DNA from: Leptothoe kymatousa TAU-MAC 1615
Lineage (GTDB): Bacteria; Cyanobacteriota; Cyanobacteriia; Phormidesmidales; Phormidesmidaceae
Length of the DNA: 64,000 nucleotides
Assembly: GCF_018739865.1 (NCBI RefSeq)
Contig: NZ_JADOER010000004.1
Span: 878,157-942,156, forward strand
Direction of reading: 5' to 3'
Under the pieces are notes generated by a model. It had not been told where the DNA came from and did not search any database. It was given only the letters and a program-made list of their open reading frames with translations. A program made the position numbers and the translations under genes. Below are positions 36,868 through 43,626 of the stretch, one piece after another (position 1 is the stretch's first letter; the number at the start of each line of letters is the position of its first letter).

Positions 36868-37536
36868 ATGTTTACGATGGCTCGTAGTCATGGAGAAGAC
36901 CTCCCTTTTGGCCGTTGGAGCAGCCTGTGCCAAAATTTGGGAATTGTTTCACCCAGCGCCATAGAACAAGAATTTGTGCTGCTATCTGATGCCTATGGTG
37001 AGTCCCATCGGGCCTACCATACGGCCCAACACATTAATGAATGTCTGACGCTGTTGGACGCCTTAGACAACAGTGTTACCGCCCAGCAGCTGTGGGTGTT
37101 AGAAATGGCCCTTTGGTACCACGATGTGGTCTACCAGCCTAGGCTTCAAGATAATGAACAGCGCAGCGCTGGGAAAGCGGCGGCTTTTTTGCAGGCCCAT
37201 GCTGTTGCTGCGGTTAGACAAGTGACAGCGTTGGTGATGGCCACCTGCCACGGCATTGACCGTGGGGATAAATCGCCCTTGGCCGCCTGGATGGTCGATA
37301 TTGACCTGGCGATTTTGGGGGCATTGCCCGCTCGTTTTTTGCAATACGAACACCAGATTCGCCAAGAATATGGCTGGGTCTCGCCAGCTGTATATCAATT
37401 GAAGCGGCGGCAGGTGCTATCGCAATTTTTGCAGCGTTCCAGGCTATATCACTCACCGTTATTTTTTGAGCAGTTCGAACATCGGGCTAGGGAAAATTTG
37501 TTGTGGTTATTGTCTGATCCGTCATTGCTTGCCTAA
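36868..37536 (+). CDS. HD-superfamily metal-dependent phosphohydrolase
   Basis: The 222-residue protein belongs to the predicted HD phosphohydrolase group. It has metal-binding motifs YHTAQHINECL (about residues 51-61), ALWYHDVVYQPRLQDNEQRSA (HD dyad near 89-90 followed by DNExRSA), the ATCHG motif, and DIDLAILG (distal Asp near 141). These fit hydrolysis of a nucleotide or other phosphate ester; the substrate is unknown. It starts at an ATG at 36868; a second in-frame ATG three codons on (MARSHGEDL) is also possible. It is a free-standing gene followed by the membrane-fusion protein at 37655. Confidence 0.85.
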   Translation: MFTMARSHGEDLPFGRWSSLCQNLGIVSPSAIEQEFVLLSDAYGESHRAYHTAQHINECLTLLDALDNSVTAQQLWVLEMALWYHDVVYQPRLQDNEQRSAGKAAAFLQAHAVAAVRQVTALVMATCHGIDRGDKSPLAAWMVDIDLAILGALPARFLQYEHQIRQEYGWVSPAVYQLKRRQVLSQFLQRSRLYHSPLFFEQFEHRARENLLWLLSDPSLLA

Positions 37537-37654
37537 CCTCTTTGGTGGGAAGGATTTCAATACTCAGGCGTTCAGGAATTGGTTAAGCTAAAGCTAAGAG
37601 ACTGGCTTGTGCTCTGTAGGGTTAAAACGGCATCAAAACGGAGAGCATTTGCGG

Positions 37655-38989
37655 GTGAAAGGGTTTTTAAAGGGGCGTCCCCTACTGTGGCTTCTGGGGG
37701 GAACTGCGATCGCAATTCTTGGCATCAGTGCAGTGACGTTACGGCGCTATCAAGGGACTCAATACGACATTGAGGCGTTAACGGTGCCGGTGGAGTCCAC
37801 CGAAGTAACGGTGCGTATCAACGCCAGTGGTGAGGTAGAGGCCTTTCGCACCGTTAACCTAAGCCCTAAAACCGCCGGTGTTGTCGCTGAACTGCTGGTG
37901 GAGCAGGGCGATACGGTGCAACAGGGGCAGGTGGTGGCCCGCATGGACATTGATGACCTCAATGCCCAGCTCCGCCAAAACAGAGCCAGCCTAGCCGAAG
38001 CCGAGGCCCAACTCCAAGACCTATTGCAAGGCGCCAATCGGCCCCAACTGGCCCAGGCAGAAGCCAATTTAGCAGCCGTCCAGGCTCAGCTTGTAGAATC
38101 CCGTTCACGGTTAAGCTTGGCGGAAAGCGATTTGGATCGCGATCGCAATCTCTCAACCCAAGGGGCCATCTCCGATCGCGAATTAGATAACAGCCAAAAT
38201 TCATTCAATAGTGCCCTGGCCAATGTACGCCAGCTCGAATCCCGCGTAGACGAAGCCCAACAACGGTTGCAAGACTTGGTCGATGACCCCGATCCAGAGA
38301 CTGTGGCCCAGGCCCAAGCCCGCTCAGAACGTGCCCGTGGACAAATAGAATCCACCCAGACCCGCCTGGAAAACACCATTATCCGTGCCCCCTTTGGCGG
38401 AGTCGTCACCCAAAAATTTGCCACCGTAGGGGCATTCGTTACACCGACTACGTCCGCCTCTGAAGCAGCATCAGCCACATCTAGTGCCATTGTCGCCATC
38501 TCTAGCGGCTTAGAAATTGTGGCCGAAGTGCCCGAAGCTGATCTCGGCCAGATCCAAGTGGGCCAATCTGTTGAAATTAGCTCCACCGCCTATCCCGATC
38601 AAATTTTTGAAGGGGCCGTGCGCTTGATTGCCCCAGAAGCCATCGAGCGGCAGAACGTCACCATCTTTCAAATCCGCATACAGCTTAAGACTGGCCTAGA
38701 AGAGCTGCGCTCCAATATGAATGTAGATGTCGCCTTTCTCGGCAATCGCCTCAGCGATGCCCTGGTGGTGCCTGCTGTTGCCGTCGTTACCCAAGGTGGG
38801 GAAACAGGCTTACTCGTACCCGGTGACAAAAATAAAACAATTCGCTTTCGTCCCGTTGTCCTTGGTCCTCAAGTGGGCAACCAAATTCAAATATTAGATG
38901 GTGTAACTTCAGGCGACCGAGTCTTTGTCGATTTACCTCCAGGGCAAACCTTAGATAATTTGCGATTTAATCGCGATGAACAAAACTAG
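37655..38989 (+). CDS. HlyD/RND-type periplasmic adaptor (membrane-fusion) protein
   Basis: Adaptors of this type bridge an inner-membrane exporter and an outer-membrane channel. I chose GTG at 37655 (444 residues), with GGAGAG nine bases upstream, rather than the frame start at 37607. One N-terminal membrane anchor (PLLWLLGGTAIAILGISAV) is followed by a barrel-sandwich hybrid (SGEVEAFRTVNLSPKTAGVVAELLVEQGDTVQQGQVVARMD). A long alpha-hairpin coiled coil (~100-245), the returning lipoyl half (IRAPFGGVVTQKFATVGAFV) and beta-barrel/membrane-proximal domains complete it. No exporter gene (DevC/DevA, MacB or RND) follows, so its partner is encoded elsewhere. Confidence 0.92.
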   Translation: MKGFLKGRPLLWLLGGTAIAILGISAVTLRRYQGTQYDIEALTVPVESTEVTVRINASGEVEAFRTVNLSPKTAGVVAELLVEQGDTVQQGQVVARMDIDDLNAQLRQNRASLAEAEAQLQDLLQGANRPQLAQAEANLAAVQAQLVESRSRLSLAESDLDRDRNLSTQGAISDRELDNSQNSFNSALANVRQLESRVDEAQQRLQDLVDDPDPETVAQAQARSERARGQIESTQTRLENTIIRAPFGGVVTQKFATVGAFVTPTTSASEAASATSSAIVAISSGLEIVAEVPEADLGQIQVGQSVEISSTAYPDQIFEGAVRLIAPEAIERQNVTIFQIRIQLKTGLEELRSNMNVDVAFLGNRLSDALVVPAVAVVTQGGETGLLVPGDKNKTIRFRPVVLGPQVGNQIQILDGVTSGDRVFVDLPPGQTLDNLRFNRDEQN

Positions 38990-39060
38990 TCAGTAACAAC
39001 TTACGGCAAAAAATCAATGGTGCGCCCATAGAGATCCTAGCGGATATCCAAATGCCCATA

Positions 39061-39103
39061 AGAAAAAGGAGCAAAGGCGCTGATAAAGCGCACCTCACTC
39101 CTT
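39061..39103 (-). terminator. Minus-strand terminator closing the small-ORF region
   Basis: On the minus strand AAGGAG pairs with CTCCTT around an inner GGTGCGC/GCGCC stem and runs into TTTCTT. It lies 66 bp after the stop of the 36-codon frame at 39169, implying minus-strand transcription here. Confidence 0.6.
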
Positions 39104-39168
39104 ACTGTCACAGCAAAACTTGAAACTTTACGAGGGCTGCTAGATTCTTCTAGTTCGCAGCCATGCTC

Positions 39169-39279
39169 TTAGCAATAGTCAGCGCCACTTCTAAGCTTGT
39201 TCCACACGGATAACACCAGGCAAAGGAATAGCTCAGTACGCTGTGTTCTCATTGCTTTAATAGAAGATAGAACGATCAT
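39169..39279 (-). CDS. Possible 36-residue peptide
   Basis: A short reading frame chosen because a near-consensus GGAGG lies eight bases before its ATG (39279), much better than chance for this region. The product begins MIVLSSIKAMRTQRTE, has a short hydrophobic stretch (LFLCLVLSVW) and ends in a polar segment with a terminal Cys (SGADYC). I know no family for it. It lies 42 bp after another small minus-strand frame and upstream of a minus-strand terminator. A type I toxin-like or regulatory peptide is conceivable, but only the ribosome-binding site and terminator support it. Confidence 0.4.
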   Translation of the reverse strand: MIVLSSIKAMRTQRTELFLCLVLSVWNKLRSGADYC

Positions 39280-39321
39280 GGTGAAATCCTCCAAATGTGG
39301 GTGGTAGTGCTTATCTGGCGA

Positions 39322-39468
39322 TTATTTGTTACTGCCGTCAGTGCTTTTAAGCTCAATCAGCAGTCTGGGGCTGTTATTTTTCTTGGGCTTTTCCTTGGGC
39401 TTAGCAGTAGATGTTTCTGCAACCAAAAAGAAAATGAAGCAAACTAAGAAGAAAGGGAAGAATGGCAT
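39322..39468 (-). CDS. Possible 48-residue peptide with hydrophobic leader and basic tail
   Basis: From the ATG at 39468 the frame encodes MPFFPFFLVCFIFFLVAETS, a signal- or membrane-like segment, followed by a basic, Lys/Pro-rich tail (TAKPKEKPKKNNSPR) and a polar end. The frame is open to a TTG at 39504. The ribosome-binding site is weak (AGAAG). The opposite strand also has an open frame here, and hydrophobic/basic pairs on opposite strands often arise by chance, so confidence is low. It precedes the 36-residue frame by 42 bp. Confidence 0.3.
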   Translation of the reverse strand: MPFFPFFLVCFIFFLVAETSTAKPKEKPKKNNSPRLLIELKSTDGSNK

Positions 39469-39700
39469 AGCACAGCTTCTGAAAGGTGAGAATGCGTTCA
39501 ACAAAACGTCGGTGTTGTTTGGATGTTTTCCTAAGGGACGTTGTGGGTAAATCAGCGAACCGCTTAGGGAAGTCAGCTAAATAACGGATGTTTTATCGAA
39601 CAATCACAGAATAGCGAAGGCTCACTGTCAATACAATTTGCTTTTATGCAGAGCTTGGTTTGCTTTTGTTGAGGGGGTTAAGCCCTTATTGCTAACACCC

Positions 39701-39723
39701 CTTTGTACTTTTCTACAAAGCCC
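39701..39723. promoter_or_regulatory. Palindromic motif TTTGTA-N6-TACAAA, copy 1
   Basis: CTTTGTACTTTTCTACAAAG followed by CCC. It differs in one base from copy 3 (43260-43282, opposite orientation) and in two symmetrical bases from copy 2 (39891-39912). It lies ~230 bp upstream of the small minus-strand frames. It also overlaps a short minus-strand frame (KYK..GF region), so it could be coincidentally coding. Confidence 0.4.
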
Positions 39724-39890
39724 AGAATTGTTTGTAGCAATGTTTCAATAGTTAGTCGTTCAATCACCTGGGCCATGTGATTGAGATCATTCCTAATTGT
39801 GCATTGTCAGTTGTGAAAATCGGGCTACCACTGTTTTCATGCCTCAGTCAAATAACAGGTGTAGCGATGTCGTTATTCGTTTGAAGAAAC

Positions 39891-39912
39891 TTTCTACTTT
39901 TGTACAAAGCCC
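39891..39912. promoter_or_regulatory. Palindromic motif, copy 2
   Basis: TTTCTACTTTTGTACAAAG followed by CCC, the same element as at 39701 with G and C exchanged at the two symmetrical positions. It lies just beyond the terminator palindrome at 39931-39962. Confidence 0.4.
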
Positions 39913-39930
39913 ATAGGAGTTTATTATAAA

Positions 39931-39962
39931 GCGCGCTGATCTCTTTAAAGAGATCAGCGCGC
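39931..39962 (-). terminator. Perfect 32-bp palindrome, terminator of the peptide/kinase unit
   Basis: GCGCGCTGATCTCTTT and its exact reverse complement abut without a spacer. On the minus strand it lies 30 bp after the secreted-peptide stop and is followed by TTTATAATAAA. In RNA the central TTTAAA would form the loop. Confidence 0.75.
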
Positions 39963-39992
39963 CTGTTGGGTTCTCTAATAAGAATCCGTTAG

Positions 39993-40154
39993 CTAGTAGC
40001 CCTGGGTATCATTGCCGCCACCATAGGGTGTCCCCGAATCTGATGGTGGGTCGTAGCTAGCACTAGCCGGATTAGCAACCATTGCAAATGTAGGCAGCAC
40101 AGCTACCGCTACAGCAATGATCAAAGTCCATGATTTTCTACTAATAAGAGTCAA
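39993..40154 (-). CDS. Small secreted peptide (53 aa) encoded after the CHASE2 kinase
   Basis: The frame starts at TTG (40154), placed eight bases after a perfect AAGGAGGTG; the GTG inside that site opens a frame that stops after seven codons. The product has a classical Sec signal: basic MTLISRKSW, hydrophobic core LIIAVAVAVLPTFAMV, and an Ala-x-Ala site (NPASA) before SYDPP. The mature peptide would be about 21 residues, Pro/Gly/Asp/Tyr-rich, ending GGGNDTQGY, with no Cys. It lies 165 bp after the stop of the CHASE2 sensor kinase on the same strand and is closed by a strong terminator. Its role is unknown; a secreted signal or envelope peptide linked to the two-component system is inferred from position only. 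Confidence 0.65.
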   Translation of the reverse strand: MTLISRKSWTLIIAVAVAVLPTFAMVANPASASYDPPSDSGTPYGGGNDTQGY

Positions 40155-40319
40155 CGTTTTTCACCTCCTTGAATTAATGTAGTTGACTTGGTTTTTCAAT
40201 TTTCTCCCTTGAAATCAGGAGAGTTTGGTAGATGTTGGTTGCACTTTACTGATGTCATATCTAGTATGTTGTTGTCAGGCTTTGATGGGGAGAGATGGCT
40301 CGCAACAACAGCAAAGTCT

Positions 40320-42326
40320 TTAAGTAGTTGTAGTTAAAGGAAAGATGAGTCTGCAACACACACCCTTAAGTTTGTTTTTCTCTCTTGTATATTTCCCACG
40401 GGTTAATCGAGCCGCCTCCTTTCCGATTAGGGTGCCCTTGCCGGTTGCCACCTTATCGGTATCTAGTCCAGGGCCGTTATCAGAAATAGTTAGCTCATAC
40501 AAATTTTCTTTGACCTTGCCCGTGACCGTTAGCCTGGTTGCTCCGACAGCATGTTTGCCTACATTCCCCAAGGATTCTTCCAAAAAACGACAGAGTTTTC
40601 GCTTAATATCATTGCTTAAATTGTCCGTTTCCACCGGGTCAAAGGACATTGCCTTGATTTTTAAGTCTGAAAAACCTATCAGTTCACGGGAGAGCATGGC
40701 GTCATATACATCCTGAAACAGCTCCTGTAGGGGGCTAGATAGGTCAAACTTTGTGGCCTTATAGCTCACGTCGAGGTTGTCTGTTTTAGTGGCGGCATCT
40801 TCTTTAACCGAATCTCCGATATATCTAATTTCACGGTTTAAGTCTTCTAAACAAAGACAGATATCGGGCATTCCAATATTGTCATCTCGGGTTTTCCTAA
40901 GTAAACTAGCCAGGGTCTGCAGGGGCCCATTGTGGATAGAGTCAAAAATATGGTCGATGGTCTTTTGACGCTCAAACTCAAGCTTTTTAGATAGATGGCG
41001 TTCCTTCTCTAGGGAAGAATCTAACTGAAAAATTAAACGTTCCCATCGCTTCTTGCTTTGGGTGTAGTTAATGTAAATAAGACCGTTAGCCGTTGTGGAA
41101 ACCAGCGTAGCCACAAGGGGTACCCACAGACCCGCTGCAATAAAGACAAAATAGCTTAGACAGATGCCCAAAGAAACTATCAGTATTAGTGTTATCAAGC
41201 TGTTAATGATCCGCGTTGAAAAGTAGCCACAGCTAATACCTAGTCCAGAAAAGACAACGATAAACACATATTGGGCCGTGCGGCTGGTGTTGATAAATGG
41301 CCGACGCGATTCAAAACCTTGAATCATTTGGCTAATGGTATGGGACTGGATCTCTACTCCAGTCATCAAAACTATCTTTGAATCGGGCAGAATTGATTTA
41401 GAAATCTTGTTTCTTGCAGATGAAAACTTTCTTGGCGAATCCTCTAAACTTAGAAGCACAATTTTATCGGAAACTAGCTCCTTTAAGTATTCCTGTGAGT
41501 TTAGTAGTTGGCTTGCGGTAATTACCTCAAATGGCTCTACATTTCCTCGATAGTTAATCAATGTCTGAATGCCGTATATCCGTTTTGAGTTATACCCATA
41601 GACATTGGCTAACTTTGAAAGCCCAGATACTTCATTATCCCTAGGAATTCTGGGTATTTCAACTGTGTCCAAACGGACAGTGTCCTTATCTTTAATGCCA
41701 TTTGCTAGTTCTTGATCTTTGTTGTCGAAATATTGGCTAACAACCTGAAACGCAAAGGAAAGTTTGAAATCCTCAGGTTTACTCGTAGGTGAAAATCCTA
41801 AAAGGGCACGTCGAACAAAGCCATCCTTATCGATCAGGATCTGGTTAAACCCTACTTGCCGTTCAATTTGCTCTGAAGATAGGCCCTCCAATGGGGGAGA
41901 TGGGTCTATCTCGTCATATCTTTCAACGGTGATGAGATTTTGATTGTTACTAATAACATCGAGCAGGGGGGCTTTATTATCACCGATAATATTCTCAGCA
42001 ACAATATCGGTTCCCACCACTGATGGCTTGGCGGCAAGGATTTTTTGCAGCACCTTTGCTAACTGCTCTGCTTGAATAGTGTCGTCGTCTAAATCTGGAG
42101 CGCTCTCCACATAGGGAGCGTCAATTTCAACAATGGTGATGGTACTATCGGGGGCTTCAATTAAAAATTGGTTTCTAAACGCCAGGTACTGATCAAGTAC
42201 CATAAACTCCAGGGATTGAAATACCCCCAGGGAACGGGCTCCTAAAACAGCGGCGATAATCCCAAACCCCCAAATCCCTATTTTGAGCCTGTCTAAAACT
42301 CTTTCCCGTCGAGCTTGCTGTTTCAT
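40320..42326 (-). CDS. CHASE2-domain sensor histidine kinase
   Basis: The 668-residue membrane kinase has an N-terminal transmembrane helix (IGIWGFGIIAAVLGARSLG). A large extracellular CHASE2 domain (~35-330) follows, with VVEIDAPYV, VVGTDIVAEN and the VLMTGVEIQSHTISQMI motif typical of its end. Three further helices (~345-430) lead to a coiled coil and then a NarL/LiaS-type kinase core: the phosphoacceptor segment FDSIHNGPLQTLASLL puts the histidine at residue 465. The ATPase domain shows FLEESLGNVGKHA and ISDNGPGL. CHASE2 senses an external or periplasmic signal of unknown nature. Its ATG overlaps the stop of the response-regulator gene as TAATG. A secreted-peptide gene follows. Confidence 0.93.
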   Translation of the reverse strand: MKQQARRERVLDRLKIGIWGFGIIAAVLGARSLGVFQSLEFMVLDQYLAFRNQFLIEAPDSTITIVEIDAPYVESAPDLDDDTIQAEQLAKVLQKILAAKPSVVGTDIVAENIIGDNKAPLLDVISNNQNLITVERYDEIDPSPPLEGLSSEQIERQVGFNQILIDKDGFVRRALLGFSPTSKPEDFKLSFAFQVVSQYFDNKDQELANGIKDKDTVRLDTVEIPRIPRDNEVSGLSKLANVYGYNSKRIYGIQTLINYRGNVEPFEVITASQLLNSQEYLKELVSDKIVLLSLEDSPRKFSSARNKISKSILPDSKIVLMTGVEIQSHTISQMIQGFESRRPFINTSRTAQYVFIVVFSGLGISCGYFSTRIINSLITLILIVSLGICLSYFVFIAAGLWVPLVATLVSTTANGLIYINYTQSKKRWERLIFQLDSSLEKERHLSKKLEFERQKTIDHIFDSIHNGPLQTLASLLRKTRDDNIGMPDICLCLEDLNREIRYIGDSVKEDAATKTDNLDVSYKATKFDLSSPLQELFQDVYDAMLSRELIGFSDLKIKAMSFDPVETDNLSNDIKRKLCRFLEESLGNVGKHAVGATRLTVTGKVKENLYELTISDNGPGLDTDKVATGKGTLIGKEAARLTRGKYTREKNKLKGVCCRLIFPLTTTT

Positions 42327-43015
42327 TAGTCCAGCAACCCCCGTTCGCGGGCGCGAATTTCAGTCAGGCTACGCAGGTTTTTTCCTTCTTTTTTGTCGAT
42401 TTCTGGATCAATGGCCAGCACGTCGTACAGCTTGTTCCAATAGTGGCGAATGGTGCTGGGCTGGACGTTAAGCTGCTGGGCAATGGCTTTGTCTTGAAGC
42501 CCTTCATGGAAGGCTAAGGTGAGCACATCTAGCCACTCCGGTTTTAGTTCAATGCCAGACTTTATGGCTTTGATATCCCGCGTATAGCTAAAGCCTTTCA
42601 GGGCTCCATCAATGCGTTGAACCAGATCCTGGCTCGACATGCTTTTATCGACGGTGGTAAAGCCCCCCTGGTGGCTATCGATTTCTGATCGCACCCGCAC
42701 TAAGGCTTTAACATGGGTGCTTTGGATGGCAATATTTTGTTCAGGATATTGCCTCATTACCTGTCTGAGTAATTCAATCCCATGTTCCACTTTGGCTTCT
42801 TCTTGGGGCTCCCCTGGAATAGACAAATCTAAAATTGCCAGGTCTAAACTATGACTTGCTAACTGCTCAAGGGCCTCCTGGGCCGTCTTTGCGGTAACTA
42901 GAGTGTAGGTAGGGTAGTTCTGCCTCAGAATGTCGATGGTGCCGCTCAGTACGACTTGATGGTCATCGACGATCAGAATTTTGCCGGTAGGTGCTTCGCT
43001 GGAGGAGGGGCCCAT
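42326..43015 (-). CDS. Response regulator with receiver and LuxR/NarL-like HTH output
   Basis: A 229-residue regulator. The receiver domain has the acidic pair VDDHQ (17-18), phosphoacceptor Asp63 in ILDLSIPG, and a switch region with VDKS. The C-terminal part (LTLAFHEGLQDKAIAQQLNVQPSTIRHYWNKLYDVL, ~165-200) is a helix-turn-helix resembling NarL/LuxR outputs, though with an unusual recognition helix. It is the first gene of the unit, and the cognate CHASE2 kinase starts inside its stop codon. A TTTGTA palindrome lies 245 bp upstream (43260). Confidence 0.93.
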   Translation of the reverse strand: MGPSSSEAPTGKILIVDDHQVVLSGTIDILRQNYPTYTLVTAKTAQEALEQLASHSLDLAILDLSIPGEPQEEAKVEHGIELLRQVMRQYPEQNIAIQSTHVKALVRVRSEIDSHQGGFTTVDKSMSSQDLVQRIDGALKGFSYTRDIKAIKSGIELKPEWLDVLTLAFHEGLQDKAIAQQLNVQPSTIRHYWNKLYDVLAIDPEIDKKEGKNLRSLTEIRARERGLLD

Positions 43016-43626
43016 GGTTTATGTTCACTATCATTGGCTGCTGTAGATGCTAAAGCATTAACGGTCAATTGCCCCAGTCTGGTTAACCCGTTGTTGCTAA
43101 ATGTTAATTGCACAAGCTTTTCAAGCGTTCGATTTATCCTTTTAAGGATGCTCTAACCCGAGGGGCAGATACCCTTTGAGAGGATATATCTACACTAAGG
43201 TCGCATACAGGTGTTGACAATAATCAAAGCCAGCAATTTATTGCCAGAAAAATGTAAGAGGCTTTGTAGAAAACTACAAAGCTTGTAGGTGGTGTCGTGT
43301 TCTAACCATCAATTTCTTGTTGGGCCATCGGTTGAGGACGTATGTGCAGCGGTGTCTACTCCATTTACCCTGGAACTTGCGAGTGGTAATCTTCGACTTT
43401 TTTGTGTGTATTCAGAGTTTATTTGCAGTTCAATTTAGTCAGGGTTCCAGGCATTGAAACAGGTAAAACCAGAACGGTTTTACTGGATCTTTAATTCTGA
43501 AACCCTTGATGGCAAAAAAGTTAGCTATTGCTGATGTGGGAGATTACCCCATCTATGGGATTGCCATGGGGCATGGGCAAGCCCTCAGTTTGAGTTGATG
43601 GCATTGCCCACCCTGTTGCAGATCCA
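43016..43626. other. 611-bp intergenic region with regulatory palindrome
   Basis: It holds the promoter of the response-regulator/kinase unit. The palindrome copy at 43260-43282 is listed separately. A stem GTAAAACC/GGTTTTAC (43462-43482) may terminate the FAS1 gene transcript. A 29-codon plus-strand frame at 43510 lacks support. Confidence 0.5.
43260..43282. promoter_or_regulatory. Palindromic motif, copy 3
   Basis: GCTTTGTAGAAAACTACAAAGC is a perfect palindrome with a 4-base centre, read on the minus strand as GCTTTGTAGTTTTCTACAAAGC. It lies 245 bp upstream of the response-regulator start. Confidence 0.5.

Noticed and set aside
39326-39550. 74-codon plus-strand frame with signal-like start and basic tail
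   Set aside because: It starts at TTG without a ribosome-binding site and lies opposite a minus-strand frame in a region where the terminator points to minus-strand transcription.
39688-39786. Minus-strand 32-codon frame covering the first TTTGTA palindrome
   Set aside because: No proper ribosome-binding site, and a frameshift would be needed to join it to upstream frames; the palindrome is shared with copies that do not encode the same peptide.
43510-43599. 29-codon plus-strand frame beginning MAKKLAIADV
   Set aside because: Too short, no ribosome-binding site and no companion features.
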